From: Methylococcus capsulatus
GTDB taxonomy: Bacteria > Pseudomonadota > Gammaproteobacteria > Methylococcales > Methylococcaceae
Length of the DNA stretch: 64,000 nt
Direction of reading: 5' to 3'
NCBI RefSeq assembly: GCF_036864975.1
Contig: NZ_CP104311.1
Span: 660,001 to 724,000, forward strand
Below the pieces are notes generated by a model that did no database searches, was not told where the DNA came from, and saw only the letters and a program-made list of their open reading frames with translations. This document shows positions 27,647-36,399 of the stretch, piece after piece (positions within the stretch are counted from its first letter, which is position 1; every line of letters begins with the position of its first letter). The position numbers and the translations under genes were made by a program.

Positions 27647-27841
27647 TGGGCAACCGTTTCACACCTGAAATCAAACGGATATTGCTCGAAGCAGGCTGTC
27701 ACTTCGTCCGGGGAGGAAAAGGCGATCATGACATCTGGTTTTCTCCCCATACCGGCATCCCTCACCGTTGACCAAAAGATCGAGTCGCACCATACGGCAA
27801 ACGCCGTGCTCAAACAGGCCGGCCTGCCCAAGCGATTCTGA
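27646..27841 (+). pseudogene. hicA: hicA toxin gene with a single-base frameshift
   Basis: From ATG 27646 the frame reads MGNRFTPEIKRILLEAGCHF then VRGGKGDHDIWFSPHTG and stops at 41 residues. One frame over, the family end continues as LTVDQKIESHHTANAVLKQA then GLPKRF and a stop at 27839-27841. Removing one C from the CCC run at 27759-27761 joins the two into a normal HicA-like mRNA interferase of about 64 residues, including the G(D)H catalytic region. The toxin is therefore inactive as read, unless the base is a sequencing error or frameshifting occurs. Confidence 0.88.
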
Positions 27842-27873
27842 AGACGAGCGGGAATCGGCCCCGGAAGCCGGGA

Positions 27874-29052
27874 TCAGGGCGAACGGCTGGCGGCCAGCGC
27901 CATCCGGACCAGTTCGGTAAGGCGGCGGACGCCGGTTTTCTGGCGGATATGCTGGATGTGGGAGCGGACCGTGGCGACGCTCACGCGCAGGGTCGCCGCG
28001 ATAGCCTCGGGCGTCGCTTCATCCATCAGCCCGAGCAGCACGGACTGCTCCGCCGCAGTCAGTTGGAACAGCCCGCAGAACGATCGCAGCGCGTCCTCGT
28101 TGATCCCGCGGCAATTCTCGATCACCAGCAGATAGCGCGCCTGCAGCGATGGCAGCCCCAGCACGGAGACTTCGCCCAGCGGAGCGACCAGGGCGCTGAG
28201 CGTTTCGCCCGCCTCGCCCGGCTTGGCAAGGGTAAAGGCGACTCGTGCGTGCCGGCCCTGATCCGCCAGGGCTAAAGCTGCATCGAGATCCGGATAGGCC
28301 CGTGCGCCGAGCGCGATGACCCGGCCATGGCGGATCTTGACCGGCGCCGGGCTGAAATCCAGCAGCCGCTGAGCCGCCGGATTGCAATGCAGAATCCTGC
28401 ATCCAGCATCGAGCACGAAAACGGCATGGCTGAGCCCGGCGATCACCGACTCCTTGAGAACGCCGCCGCGATCCAGCACACCCAACCGGAAAGCGATCCG
28501 GAATGCCCGGTTGAGGTGCCTTGAGATGCTTTGCAGCCTCAGGCGGTCTACCTCCTCGAAACCTTCCGAGCCGACGCCGCGGAAAAAGCAGAGCACGACA
28601 TGCGGCGTATCGGACTCCGCGTCCCATAAGTTGCTGCAAAGCACATCGCCGATGTCCTGCCCGACCAGCCAGTCGTTGTAGAACGCGCTCCGGACCAGCT
28701 CCCGCCGCTCCACCAGCATGCCGCCGGCGAGCGTGTGGCCGCCTTCGGCCAGGTTCTTGTCGCGCGCCGCCTGAACCCAGACGTCGCGCTCGCCCCAGTA
28801 AGCCTGGTAGTTCTTGCCGTAGTCGGCGGAAATATTGTGGCTGAGCAGAAACGGGTTGGCGTAGTCGGTCAGCTTGAAACCGATCAGATTGAACGCGCTC
28901 GCATCGAGGTGGATGCGCAGATGATCGAGCGTTTCCTGCCAGCTTTCCGGATTCAGGGCTGACTCGTAGATGGCCTGGACCAGTTCATCGTAATCCGGGC
29001 CGGCCCGCCCCTCGGCAGGCGCGGTTTCCGGCTTTGAATCTTTCCCGCTCAT
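27874..29052 (-). CDS. LuxR-family transcriptional regulator with N-terminal sensory region
   Basis: A 392-residue protein. The C-terminal 65 residues are a LuxR/GerE helix-turn-helix (LTAAEQSVLLGLMDEATPEA, then VRSHIQHIRQKTGVRRLTEL). A PAS-like segment at about 205-300 (GLSHAVFVLDAGCRILHCNP) precedes it, and the first 200 residues form an uncharacterised domain. The signal is unknown. The gene is divergent from nothing close: the GloVer-repeat gene upstream is on the same strand, 170 bases away, so this is probably its own unit. Confidence 0.82.
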   Translation of the reverse strand: MSGKDSKPETAPAEGRAGPDYDELVQAIYESALNPESWQETLDHLRIHLDASAFNLIGFKLTDYANPFLLSHNISADYGKNYQAYWGERDVWVQAARDKNLAEGGHTLAGGMLVERRELVRSAFYNDWLVGQDIGDVLCSNLWDAESDTPHVVLCFFRGVGSEGFEEVDRLRLQSISRHLNRAFRIAFRLGVLDRGGVLKESVIAGLSHAVFVLDAGCRILHCNPAAQRLLDFSPAPVKIRHGRVIALGARAYPDLDAALALADQGRHARVAFTLAKPGEAGETLSALVAPLGEVSVLGLPSLQARYLLVIENCRGINEDALRSFCGLFQLTAAEQSVLLGLMDEATPEAIAATLRVSVATVRSHIQHIRQKTGVRRLTELVRMALAASRSP

Positions 29053-29222
29053 AAGGCCTTCCGCATGAGACGCCCGATTTACCCGAATGGCTCGAAAGCG
29101 CCTGACCGGCCAGCCCCTGATCCGAACCGGAACCTATTACACTATTTTTCTTGCTACTCCTTCAATCCGAAAAAACGTGCGGCTCATCCGGACGCCATTG
29201 GCGGATTGCCTTCGGCATCGCC

Positions 29223-30470
29223 CTACAGCCCGAAAATCGCGGCGAGGCCCGGATAGATGCCAGGGCTGCGCTTGAAGTCGTGGAGCACGCTATAACCGTT
29301 GGCCGGGTCGATCCGGTACACCGTGCCGATGTTGGAACTGCCACCGTTAGCCGTGGTGCCGTAGATCGCGCCATCCGGACCGAGGGTGATGCCGGCGTAG
29401 GGGTACGCCCCTTGAGCCCCATCGAATTCGTGCAGGATGCCAAAACGCCCGTCAGGGCCGATGCAGTATACGGTCCCGGCGCCCGCGCGGCCGCCTCCGC
29501 GCGTGGTGCCGTAAAGTCCCCCTTTTCCGAACGCTACGGCGGCGAAAGGCTGGGCTCCCTCCTTCCCATCGAAGTGGTGTAAAACGCCGAAACGGCCATC
29601 GGGGAGGAGACGGTAGATCGTGCCGGCGTTCGAACGCCCGCCGCCGACGGTGGCGCCGTAGAACGCGCCGTCCGGACCGGCAACCAGTCCGGCATACGGA
29701 CTGGCGCCGCGCTTGAGGTCGAAAGTGTGCACTACGCGGAAACGGCCGCCCGGGTCGATCCGGTACACCAGACCGGCCCCCAGCCCGCCGCCGCTCCAGG
29801 CGGTGCCGTAAAGGGTCCCGTCCGGCGCGAATGCCGGAGCGCCGTAAGGGTTGGCGCCGGCGGTTCCGTCGAAATGATGCAGGACGCCGAAGCCGCCGTC
29901 GGGATGGATACGGTACACGGTGCCGTGACCCGCATGGGCGCCGGTCCAGGCCGCGCCGTACAATGCGCCGTCCGGCCCCAGCTTGACGGGCGCGTAGTGG
30001 TTCGCCCCGTGCAAGCGCTCGAAGTCGTGCAGGATGCCGAAGCGTCCGGCGGAATCGATCCGGTAGACCGTACCCTGGTCCGATTCGCCGCCGTTCACGG
30101 TGGTACCGTAGAGCGTCCCGTCGGGGCCGAAGGCCGGAGCAGCGTAAGGATTCGAACCGTGCGCCCCGTCGAAGTCGTGCAGCACGCGGAAGGCGCCATC
30201 CAGGCCGAGCCGGAACACCGTGCCGCGGTCGGCGCTGCCGCCGCGCCAGGTCGTCCCGTAAAGCGCGCCGTCCGGGCCGAAGCTTACCGCGGCGTAGGGA
30301 TGCGCGCCACGCGCCATGTCGAAGTCGCAGCACACGCCCGCGACGGCGCTAGGGGCTGCGACACGACCCATACCCGCGTGTTGCTCTCCACCGGAAGTAC
30401 CGTCTTCGGTACAGTGGCCGTGTGGGGCCGGAGCACCCGGCGACGTGTCAAGAAAATGAGCGGCGTTCAT
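29223..30470 (-). CDS. GloVer tandem-repeat protein
   Basis: A 415-residue protein consisting largely of seven tandem repeats of about 48 residues and a partial eighth. The unit reads like VLHDFDGAHGSNPYAAPAFG, then PDGTLYGTT.GG......GTVYRI, the GloVer repeat family. Repeats of this kind are expected to build a beta-propeller, probably outside the cytoplasm. The N-terminal 70 residues lack an obvious signal peptide from ATG 30470; an in-frame start at 30560 adds no better one. Function unknown. DNA identity between units is visible as recurring gccgtaaagcgcgccgtccg-like blocks. Confidence 0.82.
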   Translation of the reverse strand: MNAAHFLDTSPGAPAPHGHCTEDGTSGGEQHAGMGRVAAPSAVAGVCCDFDMARGAHPYAAVSFGPDGALYGTTWRGGSADRGTVFRLGLDGAFRVLHDFDGAHGSNPYAAPAFGPDGTLYGTTVNGGESDQGTVYRIDSAGRFGILHDFERLHGANHYAPVKLGPDGALYGAAWTGAHAGHGTVYRIHPDGGFGVLHHFDGTAGANPYGAPAFAPDGTLYGTAWSGGGLGAGLVYRIDPGGRFRVVHTFDLKRGASPYAGLVAGPDGAFYGATVGGGRSNAGTIYRLLPDGRFGVLHHFDGKEGAQPFAAVAFGKGGLYGTTRGGGRAGAGTVYCIGPDGRFGILHEFDGAQGAYPYAGITLGPDGAIYGTTANGGSSNIGTVYRIDPANGYSVLHDFKRSPGIYPGLAAIFGL

Positions 30471-30971
30471 AGTAAGGCCCGGGAAGTTTGCGGATTGCTC
30501 GCTTCGGAAATGGCTGGCCGCGCCCTCAGCAGCGGGGATACGACCGAGGCCGCGAAGCACGAAGGCTTGAAAGAAGGCATGTTCATCTCTCCGTTCATGG
30601 TGTTTTCTCGTTCATTGCCGGGTTCCACCCGATCTTTGTCGTTCCTGGCCGGGCCGGTGCGGCGCTCGCGAAGCGCCGGCCCATACGGCAGCCAAGCTAC
30701 CACCGCGGTTTCCTCCCGCACATCATCCAAATGGATGATGATTTCTTCGGTGATTTGTGATAAGGGGTACAGGCATCAGTCCTTAGCCTTGCGCTGAGCG
30801 AAGCCGAAGCGGGAGCCGAAAGGTCCGCCCCACGGTGCCGCGGATCGGCGCCATCCCGCCCGCAACAGATTGAGGTTCTCAACAGGTCGGGATAGACTTC
30901 GGCCCCATGTGCCGGCGCGATCCGAGCGGCGAGGCATTCCACTTACAACTATAAGAAAGGAGAATCGCTCT
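30471..30971. other. 501-base divergent intergenic region with a perfect inverted repeat
   Basis: The gap separates the GloVer gene (minus) from the TonB receptor gene (plus). CATCATCCA at 30721-30729 and TGGATGATG at 30732-30740 form a perfect 9-base inverted repeat with an AA centre. It is 231 bases before the receptor and 250 before the GloVer start, so it could be an operator for either. No cobalamin-type or other riboswitch signature is apparent. Confidence 0.5.
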
Positions 30972-32858
30972 ATGAGCTTGCGGGCTGAAGTCATCGGCTT
31001 GCTGACGGCCATGGCAAGCCTGTCAGCCACGGCCAATGAGCAAACGCAGGAAGACGAGCAGAAATCCATCGTCCACCTGAGCCCGCTGGTGGTGTCCGGC
31101 ACCCTGAGCTATCCCTTCGGCCACCAGACGGACGACCACGCCGTCACCGCCCTCGACAACCAGGCGCTGATCCGCTCCGGCAAACGGGGGCTGGAAGAAA
31201 CACTGCAGGGCTTTCCCAGCCTCAACATGCTCACGGTGCCTGCCGGCGGGGTGGCATCCCTCACCTTGCGCGGCGCCAGCGGCTACGGCCTGATCCAGAT
31301 CGACGGCATCCCCCTGCCGATCAGCAACACCGGCCAGTTCAACCTTGCTGGGATGCCGGCGGAAGCCTTCGAGAATTCAGAGATGATCCGCGGTTCCGGC
31401 GCCGTGCTCTACGGCAGCCATGCCCTGGGCGGACTGATCCGGCTGTCGACCCGCGACCTGCTCGCCACCACCGGTTCGGCCCACATCGAAGGCGGCAGTT
31501 TCGGCGCTCTGCGCGACACCGTGGCCGGAAGCTGGGCCGGCGACCACGGCCGGATCAGCGGCACCTACAGCCGGGACGATTTCTTCGACGGCACGCCCTA
31601 TGTCAATCCGCAATTCGGGGACGGCTACCGCAAACCGGCCAACGCCAGCCTCGCCACCCTGCGCGGCAGCGCCAAACTGGGCGATGTGGGGGAAACCGAG
31701 AGCAGCCTGGTGTATTCCGACTCCCACAGCGGCTATGGCAAGTACGTCCTTACGCCGGAGCACGTCCTTGATTTCGTGGACGACCCCAACGCCTTCATCG
31801 ACCAGGAAACCTGGCTGGCGCAGAACCGCAGCCGCGTCGCGCTCCACGACCATTGGCAGAGCGGGCTTCAGTTCGGTTTCACCCAGCAACAAAAGACGGT
31901 GCGCTCCGGCACCGTCGAGACCGGCATGCTCGCCCATACCTATCTGGTGCGCTGGGAGAACCTGCACCAGTGGATCACGCCGGATACCGGCACCTGGCGC
32001 CTGACCTGGGGCGGCGAAGGCTGGTACGAGGACGGCTCCACACCGGATGGCCGGTACGGCGGCCAGCGCGCCACCGGTGTAGCCGTCGGGCGCCTGGAAG
32101 TGAAGTCCGACCGCTACTCGGGCGTGGTCGGCTTCCGTACCGACAGCTACGAGCAGTACGGCGTCCACACCACGTTCCACGCCGGCAGCCAGTACCGGCT
32201 ACTGCCCGAATTCGCGGTCTTCGCGGACGGCGGCATCGGTTACCGCCTGCCCAGTTTCCCCGAACTGCTCACGCCTTTCATCGGCAACCCCACCCTGCGT
32301 CCCGAGCAGGGCGCCAGCGGCCAGGCGGGATTCAACTGGGACGTCACCGGCTCCACCCAGCTTTCCCTGACCGGCTTCTACAACCGCTTCGACGACCTGA
32401 TCATCCTGGCCCGGCTGCCCATCGGCCTCTACCGCTCGGAAAACATTCCCCACACCCGCATCATGGGCCTGGAGATGCAAGGCGACACGGCCTGGAACGC
32501 GCAATTCAGCAGCGGCATCGACTACACCTTGAGCTCGAACGAAAACCTGGACACCGGCGCCCCGCTGCCGCACCGCCCCGACAACATCGGCCGCTTCTGG
32601 ACCGAATGGCGCGGCCACACCTGGCCCCTGCGCCTCTGGACCGAAGCCATCTACCGCGGCGCGAGCTACTCCGACGGCCGCAACATCCGCATAGGCGACG
32701 CCCTGCTCATCAACATGACGCTGAACTACATCGTCGATCCCCGCCTCACCCTCTACGTCCGCGGCGAAAACATCACCAACAACCAGACCTCCGACACCTA
32801 CATCCTCGGCGTCCCCGGCGCCGCGATGTATGGAGGGATACGGGCAAGTCTGCCCTGA
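30972..32858 (+). CDS. TonB-dependent outer-membrane receptor
   Basis: A 628-residue receptor. A short signal peptide (LRAEVIGLLTAMASLSATANE) is followed by a TonB-box-like LVVSGTLSY, a plug domain (LEETLQGFPSLNMLTVPAGG, GASGYGLIQIDGIPL, RGSGAVLYGSHALGGLIRL) and a beta-barrel that ends near YVRGENITNNQTSDTYILG. The AAAGGAG box before ATG 30972 fixes the start. The substrate is not evident; metal chelates, vitamin B12 or a chalkophore are possible. No TonB, ABC or Fur-box neighbour is visible, which leaves the transport system incomplete here. Confidence 0.9.
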   Translation: MSLRAEVIGLLTAMASLSATANEQTQEDEQKSIVHLSPLVVSGTLSYPFGHQTDDHAVTALDNQALIRSGKRGLEETLQGFPSLNMLTVPAGGVASLTLRGASGYGLIQIDGIPLPISNTGQFNLAGMPAEAFENSEMIRGSGAVLYGSHALGGLIRLSTRDLLATTGSAHIEGGSFGALRDTVAGSWAGDHGRISGTYSRDDFFDGTPYVNPQFGDGYRKPANASLATLRGSAKLGDVGETESSLVYSDSHSGYGKYVLTPEHVLDFVDDPNAFIDQETWLAQNRSRVALHDHWQSGLQFGFTQQQKTVRSGTVETGMLAHTYLVRWENLHQWITPDTGTWRLTWGGEGWYEDGSTPDGRYGGQRATGVAVGRLEVKSDRYSGVVGFRTDSYEQYGVHTTFHAGSQYRLLPEFAVFADGGIGYRLPSFPELLTPFIGNPTLRPEQGASGQAGFNWDVTGSTQLSLTGFYNRFDDLIILARLPIGLYRSENIPHTRIMGLEMQGDTAWNAQFSSGIDYTLSSNENLDTGAPLPHRPDNIGRFWTEWRGHTWPLRLWTEAIYRGASYSDGRNIRIGDALLINMTLNYIVDPRLTLYVRGENITNNQTSDTYILGVPGAAMYGGIRASLP

Positions 32859-32923
32859 CCGGGTGCGATCATTTCACTTCGGGCCCCTGCCTGTTCGACA
32901 TGATCAGGTTTCCAGCGGCCCCG

Positions 32924-34273
32924 TCAGTTATGGCCATCCATCACCTGCACCAAGCTCTTCAATCGCCCGGCGATTTCGACTGGATAAGCCGGCGCCGGTG
33001 CCAGCCGGCGTAACGCTTCCGGCAGGCGACCGAGCTGCTCGAGCGCACGGGTTCTGAGCGTTTGCAGCGATGGGCTCGCTGCGAGCCGGCGGCCATTGCG
33101 CATCACCGGACGCAGCAGGGGCTCCCCCGGCTGCGCGTCGTCCACTAACGTCAGGCTGTCCCTCTGCAATTTCCCCTCTCCGTCGTAATAACGGTAAACC
33201 TGTTTCCGGCCGGGCCAGGTCGCCTTGCCTTCCGAGCGCTTGCGCCGGGGAATGCCGGCGTATTCCTGGAGTTTGTAGGCGCAGTCGAGATAAGGTGCAT
33301 CGGACGAGGTATCCATGCGGGTGCCGATGCCGTAGCCATCGATCGGCACGGCTTCCTCGGTGTGCCTGGCCAGCAGGTATTCGTCGAGGCTGCCGCTGGC
33401 GAAGATGCTGACATGGCCGAGGCCGCCCCGATCGAGGATATTCCGGACCCGGCGGGCGTGCTCGGCCAAGTCGCCGCTGTCCAGGCGCACGCCTTGGATG
33501 CGGATTCCTTTGGCCGCCAAGCGTTCGGCCAGGGGGATGAGCTTTTCCGCCCCGGCTTCGGTGTCGTAGGTGTCGATCAGCAGCACCAGATTGTCCGGCT
33601 GTGCCAGGGCGAAATGCTCGAAGGCGGTGAGCTCGTCGTCATGGGCCTGAACGAAGGAATGGGCCATGGTGCCATACAACGGGATGCCCCAAAGCCGGCC
33701 GGCGAGCACGTCAGAGGTGCCGGCGAAGCCGGCGAGACAGGCGGCGCGGGCTGCCAGGAGTCCTGCCTCGGCGCCGTGGGCGCGGCGCAGGCCGAAATCG
33801 ATGAGCAGTTTGCGCGGCGCGGCCAAGGTCATTCGCGCCGCTTTAGATGCGATGAGGGTCTGGAAATGCAGCAGGTTGATCAGCCGGGTTTCGGCCAGCT
33901 GCGCCTGGGGAAGTGGCGCCGTCACCCGCAATATCGGTTCGCCGGGAAAGCACACCGTGCCTTCCGCCATGGCATCGACGTCGCCCGTGAAGCGCAGCTC
34001 GGCCAGGGCGTCGAGGAAATCCGGTGCGAACCGTCCGGTGGTGCGCAGCCACTCGATCTCTTCGGGCCGAAACCGCATGCCTTCCAGGAAATCCAGTGCC
34101 TGTTCCAGCCCGGCCGCGACCAGGAAGTTGCGCTTGGGCTCGGCTCCGCCGGGAAATTTGCGCACGAAGAATTCGAACACCGCAGTCCCGTTCATGCGTT
34201 GGGCATGATAGCCCTGCAGCATGGTCAACTGATAGAAGTCGGTGAGCAGGACGCTGTCGATCGGCAGACTCAT
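32924..34273 (-). CDS. pncB: Nicotinate phosphoribosyltransferase
   Basis: A 449-residue enzyme that makes nicotinate mononucleotide from nicotinate, PRPP and ATP for NAD salvage. Family motifs include LLTDFYQLTMLQGYH at the start, IDFGLRRAHGAEAGLLAARA, GTMAHSFVQAHDDELTAF, GIRIQGVRLDSGDL and IFASGSLDEYLL. The ATG at 34273 overlaps the stop of the upstream nicotinamidase-like gene by 4 bases (ATGA), so the two are coupled. The product of a nicotinamidase is the substrate here. Confidence 0.95.
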   Translation of the reverse strand: MSLPIDSVLLTDFYQLTMLQGYHAQRMNGTAVFEFFVRKFPGGAEPKRNFLVAAGLEQALDFLEGMRFRPEEIEWLRTTGRFAPDFLDALAELRFTGDVDAMAEGTVCFPGEPILRVTAPLPQAQLAETRLINLLHFQTLIASKAARMTLAAPRKLLIDFGLRRAHGAEAGLLAARAACLAGFAGTSDVLAGRLWGIPLYGTMAHSFVQAHDDELTAFEHFALAQPDNLVLLIDTYDTEAGAEKLIPLAERLAAKGIRIQGVRLDSGDLAEHARRVRNILDRGGLGHVSIFASGSLDEYLLARHTEEAVPIDGYGIGTRMDTSSDAPYLDCAYKLQEYAGIPRRKRSEGKATWPGRKQVYRYYDGEGKLQRDSLTLVDDAQPGEPLLRPVMRNGRRLAASPSLQTLRTRALEQLGRLPEALRRLAPAPAYPVEIAGRLKSLVQVMDGHN

Positions 34274-34866
34274 GCGAAATCCTTGCATCCGGCAAATACT
34301 GCACCTTCCTCCCTCATCCGAGCCAACGCGCGGCGGCCGTCTTCCGGCTCCACGTCCACGGCACGCACGGCATCTTCGAGAACGACGACTTCGAAGCCCA
34401 AGCGCCGGGCGTCAAGCACGGTGTGCAACACGCAGTAGTCGGTCGCCAGACCGCCGATGAACAAACGGCGAACGCCGATTTCCTGCAGAAGGTACGCCAG
34501 ATCCGTGCCTTCAAAACTGGAATAGGCCTCCTTATCCGGCCATGTCGCCTGGGATACGATGGGAACGTCCTCGGGCAGGGCGAGCCCGGACGCGAATTCC
34601 GCCCCCCGGCTACCGGCCACGCAATGCGGAGGCCAGGGCCCGCCCTGGGCGTGGAACGAGCAATGGTCCGGCGGATGCCAGTCGCGCGTGGCGATGACGG
34701 GCAATCCTTCCTGGACGAAGCGTGCGATGTATTGATTCAGGACCGGAATCACCTCGTCCCCACCTGGGACGGCGAGGCTACCGCCCGGCAGAAAGTCGTT
34801 CTGTACGTGGACCACGATCAAAGCATCGCCCGGCGAAAGGCGGAATCCGTCAGTCTTGGTGTTCAT
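34270..34866 (-). CDS. pncA: Nicotinamidase (PncA) homologue lacking two catalytic residues
   Basis: A 198-residue isochorismatase-fold protein that aligns with PncA along its length: NDFLPGGSLAVPGGDEVIPV, metal-site residues in TRDWHPPDHCSF and the nucleophile cysteine in GLATDYCVLHT. Two members of the Asp-Lys-Cys triad are changed. The aspartate of the usual VDVQNDF is histidine (CAC) in VVHVQNDF, and the lysine nine residues before YSxF is glutamine (CAG) in VSQATWPDKEAYSSF. If read correctly, it should not deamidate nicotinamide by the known mechanism. It overlaps pncB by 4 bases, which still points to NAD salvage. Confidence 0.85.
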   Translation of the reverse strand: MNTKTDGFRLSPGDALIVVHVQNDFLPGGSLAVPGGDEVIPVLNQYIARFVQEGLPVIATRDWHPPDHCSFHAQGGPWPPHCVAGSRGAEFASGLALPEDVPIVSQATWPDKEAYSSFEGTDLAYLLQEIGVRRLFIGGLATDYCVLHTVLDARRLGFEVVVLEDAVRAVDVEPEDGRRALARMREEGAVFAGCKDFA

Positions 34867-34983
34867 TTCAGCCACTCCATCACGATGAACAGATGATACG
34901 CCGGAGCGGGCGCGGACGGATTGAGTTTTCCGGTGTCTGCCCCTATAAATGCCGCATTCGTGGAATGCAGGAAGGAAAACGCC

Positions 34984-35244
34984 GTGCCGAAATACGACTA
35001 TTTTTGTGAAGCGAACGACCGGGTCGTGGAAGTGAGCCATCCGATGAACGAACGCCTGACAACCTGGGGCGAAGTGTGTGAGCGCGCCGGGCTGTCGGCG
35101 GGCAATACCCCACCCGACACGCCGGTCAAGAAGCTGATCACCGGTGGCGGCGTCGTGCGCGCCGGCGCCCTCAAGAATCCGGAAGCGCCCCCCTGTCAGA
35201 GCGGCGCCCCCTGCTGCGGCGCTGGCACCTGCGGATTCAACTGA
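34984..35244 (+). CDS. FmdB-like putative zinc-ribbon protein
   Basis: An 86-residue protein starting VPKYDYFCEANDRVVEVSHP and ending in a cysteine cluster (PPCQSGAPCCGAGTCGFN). It belongs with small FmdB-type regulatory-protein annotations in gammaproteobacteria. The first cysteine pair of the usual zinc ribbon is incomplete (one Cys in YFCEAND), while the C-terminal tail has five cysteines that could hold metal. The start is GTG 34984, with AAGGA 7 bases before it. It diverges from the pncA homologue. Confidence 0.7.
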   Translation: MPKYDYFCEANDRVVEVSHPMNERLTTWGEVCERAGLSAGNTPPDTPVKKLITGGGVVRAGALKNPEAPPCQSGAPCCGAGTCGFN

Positions 35245-35262
35245 CGGGCAGCGCCGGCGTTT

Positions 35263-36036
35263 TCAGCGCGCGCCCTGCTTGCTCCCCGCCTCGTATTCGA
35301 ACTTCTGCCGGTATTTCAGGATTTCGTCTACGATCTGTTCCGCGGTCTTTTCGATGTCCTTGCTGGTCGCATTTTTCTCCATCACGAACTTGGCGGCGGC
35401 GACGTAGGGGTTCATGGTCACGACCGCGCCCGGCATCTTGGAAGGATCCTTCACCGCGCCGAACACGATGAAGTGCTGACGCGGATCCTTGGCGGCGAGA
35501 TCGCTCACGCCGACCTGCACGTCCATGGAGGTCGCCCCGGCGCCGAAACCGATCACGGCGCGCTTGAGCCGGCTGCCTTCGTCGACTTCGGTGAACATGC
35601 CTTGCACCAGCCAGCCCTCGCGCGGTAATGCTCCGCCGGTGGAAGCGATGCGCCGCGCCGGGAACCCCTTGTCCGACAGGCCATTCACCAACGCGGCCGC
35701 CATGGTGTCGACGATTTCCCGGGCCCGCTCGTCGGGAGTTTTAGCACCGAAGGGATTCACCATGCGCTGACCGAGCCCGCCCAGTAACCCCTGGCGCGAG
35801 GATTGCGACGGGCCCGGCAGCAATCCCCTGACGCCGGGATCACCCTGGATGTTTTCGGCATCCAGCGCGAAATCGGCGACATACACCATCCTCGGCCCTT
35901 CGCCGGGTTTGACTGGGCCAAGCTTTTCGTTGCGAACCTCCACGCCACCGAGGAGATTCCGGGAGCGATCCGCTCCGCAACCACCGACCGCTACACCTAA
36001 ACAGACCAGGAACAAAAGCGAAGTCCGGCGTTTCAT
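35263..36036 (-). CDS. DUF4410-like lipoprotein
   Basis: A 257-residue predicted lipoprotein: the N-terminal MKRRTSLLFLVCLGVAVGGC is a signal peptide with lipobox VGGC. The mature part (MVYVADFALDAENIQG, then REIVDTMAAALVNGLSDKGF and WLVQGMFTEVDEGSRLKRAV) resembles DUF4410 proteins of unknown function. After the cysteine comes GADRS, with no +2 aspartate, so an outer-membrane destination is likely. It converges with the FmdB-like gene, 18 bases away. Confidence 0.7.
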   Translation of the reverse strand: MKRRTSLLFLVCLGVAVGGCGADRSRNLLGGVEVRNEKLGPVKPGEGPRMVYVADFALDAENIQGDPGVRGLLPGPSQSSRQGLLGGLGQRMVNPFGAKTPDERAREIVDTMAAALVNGLSDKGFPARRIASTGGALPREGWLVQGMFTEVDEGSRLKRAVIGFGAGATSMDVQVGVSDLAAKDPRQHFIVFGAVKDPSKMPGAVVTMNPYVAAAKFVMEKNATSKDIEKTAEQIVDEILKYRQKFEYEAGSKQGAR

Positions 36037-36399
36037 GTGCGTTTCCTGGAGATTTCAAAAAACTGAGGCATTCGAGCATTTTCCTGCCATCGCCCGAAGG
36101 CGGCGGATGCTTGTTGCTGGTGATGCCGATATTCAGCCGACCTACCCTCCGGGCGGTCTCGGGTCTTCCGGTCCGCCGAATCTGGCAGGATTCGTTGAGT
36201 TTGCTGAACTGATCGACCAAGGAACACAACCCCGTACCGCATCGAAAACGACAAGCAACGGATCGCTGGCAAGACCGTGGAATGATGCCGTTTTTTATCA
36301 CGATTGACGGGATATAAAGACAAGGAAACAGGGGTAGACTGATCCGCAACCGCAGGTGCGGATCAGACCGCCATTGCCACCGGTGCTCTTTGATTATTA
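36037..36399. other. 363-base gap with a strong hairpin downstream of the 36400 gene
   Basis: No gene is supported. CTGATCCGCA at 36339-36348 and TGCGGATCAG at 36357-36366 form a perfect 10-base-pair stem with an 8-base loop, starting 34 bases past the stop of the minus-strand gene at 36400. There is no T-run on that strand (TCTACCCC follows), so it would act as a Rho-dependent or message-stabilising structure. A promoter for the lipoprotein gene at 36036 is expected in the rest. Confidence 0.55.

Noticed and set aside
29401-30340. Regular repeats considered as a possible CRISPR array.
   Set aside because: The periodicity (about 144 bases) is that of a protein repeat in frame, with no short direct repeats and unique spacers.
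30561-30971. A cobalamin riboswitch before the TonB-dependent receptor.
   Set aside because: The B12-box pattern (GCCACTG-like) and the expected stem arrangement are not seen.
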